Positions 27,586-37,273 are shown, numbered from the stretch's first letter. The stretch: DNA of 64,000 bases from Micromonosporaceae bacterium KJ-029 (GCA_005402585.1 BIFP01000016.1:122063-186062); one strand, 5' to 3'. The notes: generated from the sequence alone by a model not told the origin. A program made the numbers and translations.

Positions 27586-29333
27586 CCCCGGTAGCCGTAG
27601 TTGCCGCCGGGCACCTGACCGTACGGCTCGGTGCCGCCCTCGCGGTAGCGCCCGGAGCGCTGGCCACGGTAGTCCGGCTCCGCCGGCCCGCCGCGCCGTG
27701 GCGGCTCCGCGCGTCCTCCCCCGCCACCGGGTTGTCCGCCGGACCGGCCACCACCACCGCCGCCGCCGTAGACGCCACCGCCACCACTGCCACCGCCGGC
27801 ACGCCCGTCCGTCGGCCGGCCGCCACCGGGCCGACCGTAGACCGGGCCGCCCTCGCCGCCGGACCGGCCGCCGCCACCGTAGACACCACCGCCGCCCTGG
27901 CCCGGGCGGCCACCGTTGCCACCACCGCCGTGACCCGGGTGACCGCCGGCGCCGGGGCGGGCCCCGTAGACCGGCCCCGGTCGCCCACCGCCAGCACCGG
28001 GCCGCTCACCGTTCGGCGACCCGCCGTAGACCCCACCGGCCGGCGCACCGCCGTACACGCCGCCCCGCCCACGGCCCTCCGCCGGGCCGGCCTCTTCCGG
28101 GCCGCCCGGTCCGGCGCCGTTCTCGTCGCGGTCGCGGCCCTTGCCGGCCGGGGCCGGCCGCTTGCGGGCCCGCAGGATGCCGAAGATGCCCGCGCCGACC
28201 AGCAGCGCACCGAGGACACCCACCGTGGCGATCAGGTACGTGATGTCGTCCAGGGTCAACCCGTCGAACCACGACCGGCCGGCCGAGTTCTTCACCGCGT
28301 CCGGGTCGTTGGCCAGGGCCTTCGGCCCCTCCTTCGACGGGGTGTAGCTGAGAATGTCAACCGGGTCGCTGTCGTCCAGGTGGCCCGCGTCGGAGACGGT
28401 CAGGAACGTCTTGCCGTCGGTCGAGTAGGAGATCGCCTCACCGAAGGGATCGGCCAGTGCGGTGACCCGGGGGGTGCCGGTGGTCAGGGCGCCGACGATG
28501 TCGCCGTTCTGAACGTCGTACTCGAAGGCGTCGGCGTACGTCCGCAGCACCACCCGGGAACCGTCCGGGGACCGGGCCGCGCCGGTGATCGCGACGCGGC
28601 CGAAGGTGCTCAGCGGGTTCTCGGTGTCCGTCTTCGGCAGCTCGACGTCGCCGACCTTCTTCATCGGCACCGGGTCGGTGTCGCCGGTCTTCAGCTTCCC
28701 GTCGGGGGTGAAGATCTCGGACTTGCCAGCGGTCACCTTCGTGATGATCAGCGGGAGGTTGTCGTCGCCGATCAGCAGCGCCTCGGCGTCCCGCGGCTTG
28801 CCGTCGGGGTACGAGAGCCGGTGCAGTTTCGGCTGCTCGTTGCCGCTGACCGGCATGGTCCAGACCGCCACCCGCTCGCGGCGCTGCCGGCTGGTGACGT
28901 TGTCGCCGGTGTCGGCGATCCACAGCGTCTTCTTGTCCGGCGAGAGCGCTAGGTCCTCGGTGTCGAACGGTCCACCGCCGGAGTAGGGGACCGCGCGGGT
29001 GACCTGACAGTCCTTGTCGAGGTAGAAGACCCGCTTGCGGTCGTCCTGGTCGGTGCTGTCGTTGATCACGATGTAGCCGGTCTTGGTGACCACCAGACCG
29101 GACAGTTCACGCAGCCGCGGGTCGGTGACCGTGCACTGCTTCTTGCCCGCCGCCGCCAGCGGCGCCCCGAGGGCCGCGGCGGCACCGGGCACCGCAGCCG
29201 ACACGGGGGTCACACCCGACACCGGCGGCGCGGCCGACACGGGCGACGGGGCCGCGAGGGCAACGCCGGTGACCGCCACGGTGGCCCCGAACAGGCCGAG
29301 CGCAACCGTGACCAAGGAAACAGTGCGGTGCAT
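27573..29333 (-). CDS. Secreted/anchored beta-propeller-like protein with glycine-rich cytoplasmic tail
   Basis: 586 residues. It has a signal peptide (residues 1-28) and an extracellular region of about 330 residues with propeller-like strands (DTEDLALSPDKKTLWIADTGDN, GAARSPDGSRVVLRTYADAFEYD, GEAISYSTDGKTFLTVSDAG). One membrane helix follows (ITYLIATVGVLGALLVGAGIFGIL, about residue 375), then a basic stop and about 190 residues rich in Gly with repeated GGVYGG, GGGRPGPVYG and RPGQGGGG blocks. The tail resembles disordered, phase-separating segments. No Shine-Dalgarno lies before the ATG. Function unknown; sensing or adhesion is a guess. Confidence 0.75.
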   Translation of the reverse strand: MHRTVSLVTVALGLFGATVAVTGVALAAPSPVSAAPPVSGVTPVSAAVPGAAAALGAPLAAAGKKQCTVTDPRLRELSGLVVTKTGYIVINDSTDQDDRKRVFYLDKDCQVTRAVPYSGGGPFDTEDLALSPDKKTLWIADTGDNVTSRQRRERVAVWTMPVSGNEQPKLHRLSYPDGKPRDAEALLIGDDNLPLIITKVTAGKSEIFTPDGKLKTGDTDPVPMKKVGDVELPKTDTENPLSTFGRVAITGAARSPDGSRVVLRTYADAFEYDVQNGDIVGALTTGTPRVTALADPFGEAISYSTDGKTFLTVSDAGHLDDSDPVDILSYTPSKEGPKALANDPDAVKNSAGRSWFDGLTLDDITYLIATVGVLGALLVGAGIFGILRARKRPAPAGKGRDRDENGAGPGGPEEAGPAEGRGRGGVYGGAPAGGVYGGSPNGERPGAGGGRPGPVYGARPGAGGHPGHGGGGNGGRPGQGGGGVYGGGGRSGGEGGPVYGRPGGGRPTDGRAGGGSGGGGVYGGGGGGGRSGGQPGGGGGRAEPPRRGGPAEPDYRGQRSGRYREGGTEPYGQVPGGNYGYRGDRY

Positions 29334-29384
29334 GCATGAAGTGTCGCATGCCGAAGGTTTCCTACGGGTGACGCCGCTGGGCGG

Positions 29385-30833
29385 TCACCAGGCGGTACGA
29401 ACCGCCTCCACCGCGTCGCCGAACGGCGCCAGTTCGGCCGCGAGCGCCTCGCTGACGCGTACGTGCAGCATGGTGCCCTCCGGCAGGTGGGCGGTGCTCA
29501 GCACCTCACCCTGCCGGTGCACGCGGGCCACCAGGTCACCCCGGTCGTACGGCAGCACGACGCGTGCCTCGACCGCCGGCCGGGGCAGCCGCCGCTCGAT
29601 CGCCTCGCGCAGGTCGTCGATGCCCCGCCCGCGGTGCGCGGAGACGAAGACCGCCTCGGGCCAGAGCCGCTTGAGGTGCAGCAGAGTCTCCTCGTCGGCC
29701 GCGTCGGTCTTGTTCACCACCAGCAGCTCGGGCAGCCGGTCGGCACCGACCTCGGCCAACACCTCGCGGACGGCCCGGACCTGCTCCTGCGGATCGGGGT
29801 GGGTGCCGTCGACCACGTGCACGACCAGGTCGGCCTCGGCGACCTCCTCGAGCGTGGAGCGGAACGCCTCGACGATCTGGTGCGGCAGGTGCCGGACGAA
29901 ACCGACCGTGTCGGAGAGGGTGTAGACCCGCCCGTCGGTGGTGGTGGCCCGCCGGGTGGTCGGATCGAGTGTGGCGAAGAGGGCGTCCTCCACCAGCACG
30001 CCGGCCCCGGTGAGCCGGTTGAGCAGGCTCGACTTGCCGGCGTTGGTGTAGCCGGCGATGGCCACCGCCGGGACCGCGTTGCGGGAGCGACGGGCCCGCT
30101 TGGTCTCGCGTACCGTCCGCATGGCCTTGATTTCGCGGCGCAGCCGGGCGATCCGGTGGCGGATGCGCCGCCGGTCGGTCTCCAGCTTGGTCTCACCCGG
30201 ACCACGCACACCCACACCGCCGCCGGCACCGCCGCCGCGGCCCGACCCACCGGTCTGCCGGGACAGCGTCTCGCCCCAGCCGCGCAGGCGGGGCAGGAGG
30301 TATTCGAGCTGGGCCAGCTCGACCTGCGCCCGGCCCTCCTTGCTCTTGGCGTGCTGGGCGAAGATGTCGAGGATCAGCGCGGTGCGGTCGACCACCTTGA
30401 CCTTGGTGCGCTGCTCCAGGTTGCGCAGCTGGGACGGGGACAGCTCACCGTCGCAGATCACCGTGTCGGCGCCCGCGGAGAGCACCACGGCGCCGAGGTC
30501 GTCGACCTTGCCTCGACCGATGTAGGTGGCCGGGTCGGGTCGGGTGCGTCGCTGGATCAGCCCTTCGAGCACCTGCGAGCCGGCGGTCTCCGCCAGCGCG
30601 GCCAGCTCGGTGAGCGAATTCTCCGCGTCGGCCTGGGTACCCTCGGTCCAGACGCCGACCAGGACGACCCGCTCCAGCCGGAGCTGGCGGTACTCGACCT
30701 CGGTGACGTCGGTCAGCTCGGTGGAGAGGCCGGGGACCCGTCGCAACGCCTGTCGCTCGGACAGCTCGTACTCGCCGGTCGTGGCGTCGAGCTCGTCGTC
30801 TGGGATAGCAACGTAGGTCTCCTGGTCTCGCAA
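29385..30833 (-). CDS. hflX: Ribosome-associated GTPase HflX
   Basis: 482 residues from a TTG at 30833 with ggagag eight bases upstream; upstream codons in frame are not conserved in style. The N-terminal HflX domain includes RRTRPDPATYIGRGKVDDL and VICDGELSPSQLRNLEQRTKVKVVDRT. A glycine-rich loop (GGSGRGGGAGGGVGVRGPGETKLETDRR) links to the G domain (GYTNAGKSSL, DTVGFVRHLP, NKTD). HflX splits or rescues stalled ribosomes. It is followed after 51 bases by the Gly-rich membrane protein gene and diverges from malic enzyme. Confidence 0.93.
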   Translation of the reverse strand: MRDQETYVAIPDDELDATTGEYELSERQALRRVPGLSTELTDVTEVEYRQLRLERVVLVGVWTEGTQADAENSLTELAALAETAGSQVLEGLIQRRTRPDPATYIGRGKVDDLGAVVLSAGADTVICDGELSPSQLRNLEQRTKVKVVDRTALILDIFAQHAKSKEGRAQVELAQLEYLLPRLRGWGETLSRQTGGSGRGGGAGGGVGVRGPGETKLETDRRRIRHRIARLRREIKAMRTVRETKRARRSRNAVPAVAIAGYTNAGKSSLLNRLTGAGVLVEDALFATLDPTTRRATTTDGRVYTLSDTVGFVRHLPHQIVEAFRSTLEEVAEADLVVHVVDGTHPDPQEQVRAVREVLAEVGADRLPELLVVNKTDAADEETLLHLKRLWPEAVFVSAHRGRGIDDLREAIERRLPRPAVEARVVLPYDRGDLVARVHRQGEVLSTAHLPEGTMLHVRVSEALAAELAPFGDAVEAVRTAW

Positions 30834-30880
30834 GCGTCTCTCCTGTCCGTTCTGTGCATGTACCGAGCAATCCTGACATG

Positions 30881-30908
30881 TTGCAACGCCGAGTGCACCT
30901 GCTATATG
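30881..30908 (+). promoter_or_regulatory. Candidate promoter for malic enzyme
   Basis: TTGCAA (30881-30886), a 16-base spacer and TATATG (30903-30908) form a good sigma-70 type promoter about 100 bases before the GTG start, in the divergent hflX-malic enzyme interval. Confidence 0.5.
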
Positions 30909-31009
30909 CCCACCGCGCAATCGGGCAAAAGCGGGGGTGGGTGATCAGCGACCATGGCCAGGCGAGTAGAAATGCGGACGAGCCGTTCAGTGCCGACGGA
31001 GGGATCTGC

Positions 31010-32482
31010 GTGGCCACCACCCGACTGCCCAGTGCCGGATTCTCGATCACGATCCGGATCGCCGTGCCCGCCGATGCTTCCTCGATCGGCCGGCTCACCA
31101 CCTCGGTGGGTGAGGCCGGAGCGATCGTCACCGCGCTCGACGTGGTCGACTCCGACCCGACCCACGTGCTGGTCGACCTGACCTGCGACACCGCCGACGC
31201 CGGCCACGCCGACCAGGTGGTCGACGCGCTCAGCGGGCTGGACGGCGTGGACGTGCGCAAGGTCTCCGACCGCACCTTCCTGCTGCACCTCGGCGGCAAG
31301 ATCGAGGTGAGCCCGAAGGTCGCGCTGCGCACCCGCGACGAGCTGTCCCGCGCGTACACCCCGGGGGTGGCCCGGGTCTGCCAGGCGATCGCGGAGAACC
31401 CGGCCGACGCCCGCCGGCTGACCATCAAGCGCAACACGGTCGCCGTGGTCAGCGACGGCTCGGCCGTGCTGGGGCTGGGCAACCTCGGCCCCGCCGCGTC
31501 GCTGCCGGTGATGGAGGGCAAGGCGGCCCTGTTCAAGCGCTTCGGCGGGGTGGATGCCTGGCCGGTGGTGCTCGACACCCAGGACACCGACGAGATCGTC
31601 GCCATCGTCAAGGCGATCGCGCCCGCTTACGGCGGGATCAACCTGGAGGACATCGCCGCGCCGCGGTGCTTCGAGATCGAGGCGCGGCTGCGCGACGCGC
31701 TGGACATCCCGGTCTTCCACGACGACCAGCACGGCACCGCGATCTGCGTGCTGGCCGCGCTGACCAACGCGCTGCGCGTCGTCGGCAAGCACCTCGCGGA
31801 CGTGCGGGTGGTGGTCTCCGGGGCCGGCGCGGCGGGCACCGCGATCATGAAGCTGCTGCTGCGCCAGGGCGTCGGCGACATCATCGCGTACGACCGCCAG
31901 GGCGCCCTGCACCGCGGCCAGACCGGCCTCAATCCGGCCTGGCAGTGGCTGGCCGAGCACACCAACCGGGACGGCTACGCGGGCGACCTGCCCGGTGCGT
32001 TGGACGGCGCGGACGTCTTCATCGGGGTGAGCGCGCCGAACCTGCTCACCGGGGACGACATCGCCAAGATGGCGAAGGACTCCATCGTCTTCGCGCTGGC
32101 CAACCCGGACCCGGAGGTCGACCCGCGGGAGGCGCGCAAGCACGCCGCCGTCGTCGCCACCGGCCGCTCAGACCAGCCGAACCAGATCAACAACGTGCTG
32201 GCCTTCCCAGGTGTCTTCCGCGGCATGCTCGACGCGCACGCCGAGGAGTTCACCGAGGAGATGGCGATCGCCGCCGCCCGGGCCATCGCCGACGTGGTCG
32301 GCGAGGAGAAGATCAACCCGACCGTCATCGTGCCCAGCGTCTTCGACTCCCGGGTGGCCCCCGCCGTCGCCGCCGCCGTCCGCGCCGCCGCCCAGAACCC
32401 GGCCGTCACCCCACCCCCCGCCGCCGACCCCGGCCCCGCCGACCTCCCCGAGATCGCCGCCAACGCCTCCGCCACCCCCTAA
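31010..32482 (+). CDS. NAD(P)-dependent malic enzyme with N-terminal ACT domain
   Basis: 490 residues from a GTG at 31010 with cggaggg upstream. An ACT-like regulatory domain ([34 protein letters not shown]) covers about residues 10-85. The malic core follows: [16 protein letters not shown] (catalytic Tyr), [58 protein letters not shown] (metal ligands), [10 protein letters not shown] and the dinucleotide site [13 protein letters not shown]. It decarboxylates malate to pyruvate. The C-terminus ends in a Pro/Ala tail. Confidence 0.92.
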   Translation: MATTRLPSAGFSITIRIAVPADASSIGRLTTSVGEAGAIVTALDVVDSDPTHVLVDLTCDTADAGHADQVVDALSGLDGVDVRKVSDRTFLLHLGGKIEVSPKVALRTRDELSRAYTPGVARVCQAIAENPADARRLTIKRNTVAVVSDGSAVLGLGNLGPAASLPVMEGKAALFKRFGGVDAWPVVLDTQDTDEIVAIVKAIAPAYGGINLEDIAAPRCFEIEARLRDALDIPVFHDDQHGTAICVLAALTNALRVVGKHLADVRVVVSGAGAAGTAIMKLLLRQGVGDIIAYDRQGALHRGQTGLNPAWQWLAEHTNRDGYAGDLPGALDGADVFIGVSAPNLLTGDDIAKMAKDSIVFALANPDPEVDPREARKHAAVVATGRSDQPNQINNVLAFPGVFRGMLDAHAEEFTEEMAIAAARAIADVVGEEKINPTVIVPSVFDSRVAPAVAAAVRAAAQNPAVTPPPAADPGPADLPEIAANASATP

Positions 32483-32520
32483 CCGCCCCCGCCCCGCCGC
32501 GCGCCTCTACCCCGCCCCGG

Positions 32521-32591
32521 CGATCATGCAGTTGTGGTGCCCTACAAAAGCCGCTAGGCGGGACAAATCAACCACCACAACTCCATGATCG
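32521..32591. repeat. CGATCATG hairpin repeat, copy 2
   Basis: cgatcatgcagttgtggt (32521-32538) and accacaactccatgatcg (32574-32591) pair with one mismatch around a 35-base loop. The 71-bp element is homologous to 20371-20441 along its full length. It lies between converging malic enzyme and dapF genes. Confidence 0.85.
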
Positions 32592-32617
32592 ACGCGGCGG
32601 TGGGGCGGGCGCGGGGG

Positions 32618-33475
32618 TCAGGGGAGGGTGAGGGTGCCGGTGGCTACGAGGAGGGCTGGGCCGGAGAGCCAGCAGGAGTCGGGCGTGACGGTGACCGTCA
32701 GGCGGCCGCCGGGGACGTCGACCGCGACGGTGCCGACCTCCCGGGCACGCTCGTGTAGTGCTACGGCGGCGACGGCGCAGGCGCCGGTGCCGCAGGAGAG
32801 GGTCTCAGCGCTGCCCCGCTCGTAGACCCGCATGAGCACATGCCCGTCGACGCCGTCGACCGGCTCCCCCGGCGCGGTGAACTCGACGTTCACGCCGGAC
32901 GGGAAGAGCTCCGGGTCGAAACCGGGCGCCTGGGTGAGGTCCAGCCCGTTCAGCTCCAGCCCGTCCGGCACCGGGCAGACCAGGTGGGGATTGCCGACGT
33001 CCACCGCCGTACCCGGCAGCGTCAGCCCACCCAGCTCGGCGGCCGACGCCCCGTGCAGCCGGGGGCGGCGCATCTCGACGGCGATGGCGGTGCCGTCGAC
33101 CCGCGCGCGCACGACGCCGGCCCGGGTGGCCACCGGCAGCACGCCGCCGGACGGCGCGGCCAGCCCGGTCTCCAGCAGGTACCGGACGAAGACCCGGGCA
33201 CCGTTGCCACACATCTCGGCGAACGACCCGTCGGAGTTCCAGTAGTCCATGAACCACTCCGCCTCACCGGCCATGGCGGCGCCGTCGGGGTGCTTCGCGG
33301 CACGAACCACGCGCAGCACGCCGTCCCCGCCGATTCCGCGCCGCCGGTCGCAGATCGCCGCCACCAGATCGGGCGCCAGGTCGAACGCGCCGTCCGGGTC
33401 GGGCAGGATCACGAAGTCGTTGCCGGTGCCGTGTCCCTTGGTGAACTCCACCCTGCCATCATCGCGCAGCGTCAC
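32618..33475 (-). CDS. dapF: Diaminopimelate epimerase
   Basis: 285 residues. It converts LL- to meso-diaminopimelate for peptidoglycan and lysine. FTKGHGTGNDFVILPD opens the protein, and the two catalytic cysteines are in EMCGNGARVFVRYL and LSCGTGACAVAAVALHER. The coding start is uncertain: GTG at 33475 overlaps the upstream miaA end by 17 bases, while GTG at 33451 would give the shorter VEFTKGHGTGN start that is more typical. It is the downstream gene of a LigB-like, miaA, dapF run. Confidence 0.94.
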   Translation of the reverse strand: MTLRDDGRVEFTKGHGTGNDFVILPDPDGAFDLAPDLVAAICDRRRGIGGDGVLRVVRAAKHPDGAAMAGEAEWFMDYWNSDGSFAEMCGNGARVFVRYLLETGLAAPSGGVLPVATRAGVVRARVDGTAIAVEMRRPRLHGASAAELGGLTLPGTAVDVGNPHLVCPVPDGLELNGLDLTQAPGFDPELFPSGVNVEFTAPGEPVDGVDGHVLMRVYERGSAETLSCGTGACAVAAVALHERAREVGTVAVDVPGGRLTVTVTPDSCWLSGPALLVATGTLTLP

Positions 33476-34376
33476 CGAGGATCCGCACGGCGGCCTCGAC
33501 CAGCCCGGGGTCGGCCGAGTCGAGCCAGTGCACGCGCGGGTCGCGCCGGAACCAGGAGCGCTGGCGGCGGACGAACCGGCGGGTGGCGCGGATCGTCTCG
33601 TCGTACGCCTCGGTCTCGGTCAGCTCCCCGGCCAGGAAGCGCAGGACCTGCTGGTAGCCGAGCGCCCGGCTGGCCGTACGGCCGGCGGGCAGTCCCCGCC
33701 CGACCAGCTCGGTGGTTTCGGCGACCAGCCCGTCGGCCCACATCCGGTCCACCCGGGCCGCGATCCGCTCGTCGAGCCGGGCGGTGTCCAGGTCGACCCC
33801 GATCTGCACGGACGGGTAGTACGGCGTCGGCTCGGGCAGCGCGGCGGTGAACGGCCCGCCGGTCAGCTCGATCACCTCCAGCGCGCGGACGATCCGCCGG
33901 CCGTTGCCGGGCAGGATCCCGGCCGCCGCCACCGGGTCGGCCTCGCGCAGCCGCGCGTACAGCGGTGCCGGCCCGACCGCGGCCAGCTCACCCTCCAGCC
34001 GCTCCCGCACCACCGGGTCGGTGCCGGGGAACTCGAACTGCTCCAGCACCGCCCGCACGTACAGCCCGGACCCGCCGACCAGCAGCGGCACCCGGCCCCG
34101 GGCGAGAATGTCGTCCACCGCCGCCCGCGCCAGCCGTTGGTACTCCGCGACGCTGGCCGGCTCGGTGACCGCCCAGATGTCGAGCAGATGGTGCGGCACG
34201 CCCTCGCGCTCGGCGACGGTGAGTTTGGCCGTGCCGATGTCCATTCCCCGGTAGAGCTGCATCGAGTCCGCGTTGACCACCTCGCCGTCGAGGGTGCGCG
34301 CCAGCGCGATGCTCAGCGCGGACTTGCCCGCCGCCGTCGGCCCGACCACGGCGACCACCGTGCCCGGGGCGGTCAC
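33459..34376 (-). CDS. miaA: tRNA dimethylallyltransferase
   Basis: 305 residues from a GTG at 34376 that overlaps the previous stop (GTGA). P-loop VGPTAAGKSALSIALA, the substrate loop NADSMQLYRGMDIGTAK, HHLLDI and GGSGLYVRAVLEQF are all MiaA landmarks. It adds a dimethylallyl group to A37 of tRNAs that read UNN codons. MiaB, which would complete the ms2i6A modification, is encoded at 39-40.6 kb. Confidence 0.95.
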   Translation of the reverse strand: MTAPGTVVAVVGPTAAGKSALSIALARTLDGEVVNADSMQLYRGMDIGTAKLTVAEREGVPHHLLDIWAVTEPASVAEYQRLARAAVDDILARGRVPLLVGGSGLYVRAVLEQFEFPGTDPVVRERLEGELAAVGPAPLYARLREADPVAAAGILPGNGRRIVRALEVIELTGGPFTAALPEPTPYYPSVQIGVDLDTARLDERIAARVDRMWADGLVAETTELVGRGLPAGRTASRALGYQQVLRFLAGELTETEAYDETIRATRRFVRRQRSWFRRDPRVHWLDSADPGLVEAAVRILGDAAR

Positions 34377-35104
34377 GACCGCTCCCAGCTGGCCACGAAG
34401 TAGGCCACCCCGTAGGGCGCGGCGTGGTAGCGCAGCTCGCCGCGCCAGTCGCCGCCGGCGGAACGGGCCGCGGCGGCGAGCACCTGCCAGGGCGCCCGGC
34501 CGGCGACCATCAGCTGCGCCGACATCTCCGGGTCGAGGCCGAGCAGGGCGCCGGTGTCCGCGTCGGCCAGGGCCCGGGCGACCCCCGCGTCGTACGCCTC
34601 GGCGCGCGGGTCGGCGTGGCCGGGCGCCTTCTCGCCCCGGCAGGCCGACCCGTCCCCCATCACCAGCAGCGCCCACGGCTGGTCCGACCCCAGCCGGGCA
34701 CCGAGGGCGGCGCAGGCTTCGACCGGTTCGTCGGAGCCGACGGTCTTCATCCCCCACCTCATGCCGCCGGTCCCGGCCGCCGGCCGCCGCCCCAGCAGCC
34801 AGGCGCCGACGAGCAGGCTGAGCGGGAGGTCGTCGCTGCCGACCCGTCCGTCGGGGAGGCTGCCGAGGCGCACCTCCACCGGCACTCCCCAGGGCGCGAA
34901 GCTGCCCCGGAACGGGTGTTCGAGGTCCGCGCCGCGGTCGTCGGCGCCGACCACCAGGATGCTCCGCGCGCCGGAGGCGAACAGCCGGGACACGGCGGCG
35001 TCGCAGGCGGCACGGAGGTCGTCCAGCTCCGGCGCGGCGGCACCGGCCACCTCGGGGACGATCAACGGCGGATGGGGGCAGACGGCGGCGGCGACCAGTG
35101 GCAC
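34373..35104 (-). CDS. Class III extradiol dioxygenase (LigB-like) domain protein
   Basis: 243 residues. MPLVAAAVCPHPPLIVPEVAG at the start and GDGSACRGEKAPGHADPRAEAYDAGVARAL near residue 150 match the LigB/Memo fold family found beside miaA in actinobacteria. The N-terminal His in CPHPPL could be a metal ligand. The reaction is unknown. The stop overlaps the miaA GTG, so the pair is co-translated. Confidence 0.75.
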   Translation of the reverse strand: MPLVAAAVCPHPPLIVPEVAGAAAPELDDLRAACDAAVSRLFASGARSILVVGADDRGADLEHPFRGSFAPWGVPVEVRLGSLPDGRVGSDDLPLSLLVGAWLLGRRPAAGTGGMRWGMKTVGSDEPVEACAALGARLGSDQPWALLVMGDGSACRGEKAPGHADPRAEAYDAGVARALADADTGALLGLDPEMSAQLMVAGRAPWQVLAAAARSAGGDWRGELRYHAAPYGVAYFVASWERS

Positions 35105-35185
35105 CAGGCAACCGTATCGGCCCGGCGGGACGGGGTGCCGCCGCGGACGGCCCGACCGGTCCGATCGCCGCCGCCCCCCGTGCCC

Positions 35186-35635
35186 TCAGCCCGGTTGCCC
35201 GCCCCAGCCGCCCTGGACCATGGTCTGGAACCGCCACTGCCCACCGGACTTGACCAGCAGGTCGGCGTAGCGGACCCGCTGGGTCGCCCCGTCGATGGTG
35301 AACTCGGCGTCGGTGAAGACCACCACCAGGCTGGCGGTGAGGAAGTACGGCGTGCGACGGGACTCCATCGTCACGTCGCCGCCCGCGCCGAGCACGCCCC
35401 GCATCATCTCGAGGTACTCCGGCCGGGTGAGCTGGCGGGCCGAGCCCTCACCCGCCGCGTCGTCGGTGACGGTGTTGAGCGGGAACATTGCCAGCTCGGC
35501 GGTTCCCTCCGCGTCGCCGGCCGCAGCGAGCGCGTCGTACCGACGGAACCACTCGTCCAGGGCGGCCAGGTCGTCGGCCTCGGGGACGAACCCCGGGTCG
35601 GCCGGCGGCGTGACGGTGCTACGGGTCCGGGTCAT
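35186..35635 (-). CDS. NTF2-like (SnoaL-type) protein
   Basis: 149 residues with the SnoaL/NTF2 cone fold pattern: ALDEWFRRYDALAAAGDAEGTAELAMFPLNTV, LTRPEYLEMMRGVLG, VVFTDAEFTIDGATQRVRYADLLVKSGGQWRFQTMVQGGW. Such proteins are either small-molecule cyclases, isomerases or binders. The ATG follows gaggagg. An operator-like palindrome lies 48 bases upstream, but no regulator gene is adjacent. Function not assigned. Confidence 0.65.
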   Translation of the reverse strand: MTRTRSTVTPPADPGFVPEADDLAALDEWFRRYDALAAAGDAEGTAELAMFPLNTVTDDAAGEGSARQLTRPEYLEMMRGVLGAGGDVTMESRRTPYFLTASLVVVFTDAEFTIDGATQRVRYADLLVKSGGQWRFQTMVQGGWGGQPG

Positions 35636-35940
35636 CTGCTCCTCCTCGCGGGCGCCCCACCGGACGCCTCGCCGTACATTGTACCGTACGCCGTACGGTC
35701 AACCGCGGCGCGCCGGACCGGTGCGGTATCCGAATCAGTCCCCGACTCGGCCGGCCGTCGCCCGCGGCAGGCCGGCCAGGGACTTCGACACAGGTCCTAG
35801 GACACCGTATGGTCACGGTCGGCGATAGGCGCTCGACGCGGACCGGGGCACACCTGTGACAATGCCCGGAGAAACTTGGCTGCGCCGTGGCGGCGTCCGG
35901 GAGGCTGCTCCCGGGACGCCGGGAGAACGAGGATGGGCAC
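35636..35940. other. Divergent intergenic region with palindrome and leader hairpin
   Basis: 305 bases between the NTF2-like and DUF349 genes. It contains the palindrome at 35683-35699 and, just before the DUF349 ribosome site, a hairpin (ggcgtccgggag against ctcccgggacgcc, about 35890-35920). No gene was recognised. Confidence 0.45.
35683..35699. promoter_or_regulatory. TetR-like operator palindrome
   Basis: accgtacgccgtacggt is a perfect 17-bp palindrome with 8-bp arms, placed 48 bases upstream of the minus-strand NTF2-like gene and in the likely promoter. GTAC-rich palindromes of this kind are common TetR-family sites. The regulator is not in the window. Confidence 0.5.
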
Positions 35941-37149
35941 ATGAGCGACTGGACTGCCTTCGGACGGGTGGACGCGGACGGCACCGTTTACGTCAAGACC
36001 GCCGAGGGCGAGCGGGTGGTCGGATCCTGGCAGGCGGGAGCACCGGAGGAGGGGCTGGCACATTTCGCGCGCCGCTTCGCCGACCTGGTCACCGAGGTGA
36101 ATCTGACTGAGGCGCGGCTCAACTCGGGCGCGGCCGACGCCAACCATTCCCTGACCACCATCCGGCGCATCCGCACCTCGCTGGCCGAGGCGCACGTGGT
36201 CGGCGACATCGACGCCCTGGCCGCCCGGCTGGACAAGCTCGCCACGGTGGCCGAGGAGAAGGCCGGTGAGGCCCGGGCTGCCAAGGAGGCCGCCCGCAGC
36301 GAAGCCCTGGCGCGCAAGACCGCCCTGGTCGAGGAGGCGGAGAAGCTGGCCGCCGAGTCGACCGGCTGGAAGACCGCCGGTGACCGGCTGAAGGAGATCC
36401 TCGACGAGTGGAAGGCCATTCGCGGGGTCGACAAGAAGACCGACGGTGAGCTGTGGAAGCGCTTCGCCGCCGCCCGGGACGGCTTCACCCGCCGCCGGGG
36501 CGCGCACTTCGCCACGCTCGACTCGCAGCGCAAGCAGGCGCAGACGGTCAAGGAGGAACTGGTCGCCGAGGCCGAGAAGATCAAGGACTCCACCGAATGG
36601 GCGGCGACGGCCAACCAGCTCAAGAACCTGATGAACCAGTGGAAGGCCGCGCCCCGCGCCTCGAAGGAGGCCGAGCAGCGGCTGTGGGAACGGTTCCGGG
36701 CCGCGCAGGATGCCTTCTTCACCCGGCGTAGCGAGGTCTTCTCCGCCCGGGACAACGAGCAGCGAGCAAACCTGGAGCGCAAGCAGGCGCTGCTCGCCGA
36801 GGCCGAGGCGCTCGACGTCGACGGCGACCCCAAGAGCGCCCAGGCCAAGCTGCGGGAGATCCAGGCGCAGTGGCACGACGCCGGCCGGGTGCCCCGCGAG
36901 GCGGCCGCCGGGCTGGAGCGCCGGCTGCGCACCATCGACGAGAAGGTCCGCGAGGTGATGGACTCGGCGTGGCGCCGGACCACCCGCGAGGACAACCCGC
37001 TGCTGGCCCAGATGCGGGCACAGGTCGCGGAGGCCGAGGAGCGGCTGGCCCGGGCCCAGGCCGCCGGCGACACCCGGCGGATCAAGGAGGCCGAGCAGGC
37101 GCTCGCCTCGAAGCGGCAGTTCCTCCAGCTCGCGGAGCAGGCCGGCTGA
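35941..37149 (+). CDS. DUF349 domain protein
   Basis: 402 residues, predicted to be almost all helix and coiled coil. It has an N-terminal FGRVDADGTVYVKTAEGERVVGSWQAG beta part, then several DUF349 repeats, each built around WKAAPRASKEAEQRLWERFRAAQDAFFTRR or WKAIRGVDKKTDGELWKRFAAARDGFTRRR. Such repeats occur in bacterial proteins thought to bind RNA-related machinery. The function is not established. It is followed by a strong terminator, so it is a single-gene unit. Confidence 0.85.
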   Translation: MSDWTAFGRVDADGTVYVKTAEGERVVGSWQAGAPEEGLAHFARRFADLVTEVNLTEARLNSGAADANHSLTTIRRIRTSLAEAHVVGDIDALAARLDKLATVAEEKAGEARAAKEAARSEALARKTALVEEAEKLAAESTGWKTAGDRLKEILDEWKAIRGVDKKTDGELWKRFAAARDGFTRRRGAHFATLDSQRKQAQTVKEELVAEAEKIKDSTEWAATANQLKNLMNQWKAAPRASKEAEQRLWERFRAAQDAFFTRRSEVFSARDNEQRANLERKQALLAEAEALDVDGDPKSAQAKLREIQAQWHDAGRVPREAAAGLERRLRTIDEKVREVMDSAWRRTTREDNPLLAQMRAQVAEAEERLARAQAAGDTRRIKEAEQALASKRQFLQLAEQAG

Positions 37150-37163
37150 GCCGACACGTCCCC

Positions 37164-37199
37164 GAAAGCCCCCGGCTCCGAGCGGAGCCGGGGGCTTTC
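37164..37199 (+). terminator. Strong terminator after the DUF349 gene
   Basis: gaaagcccccggctcc (37164-37179) and ggagccgggggctttc (37184-37199) form a perfect 16-bp stem with a four-base loop (gagc). Confidence 0.85.
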
Positions 37200-37273
37200 C
37201 GCTGCCCGCACCGGTGACTGCCGGATTCGCCACCGACGGGGATTTACATCGACGGCTGCCTGTGGTTACCTGA

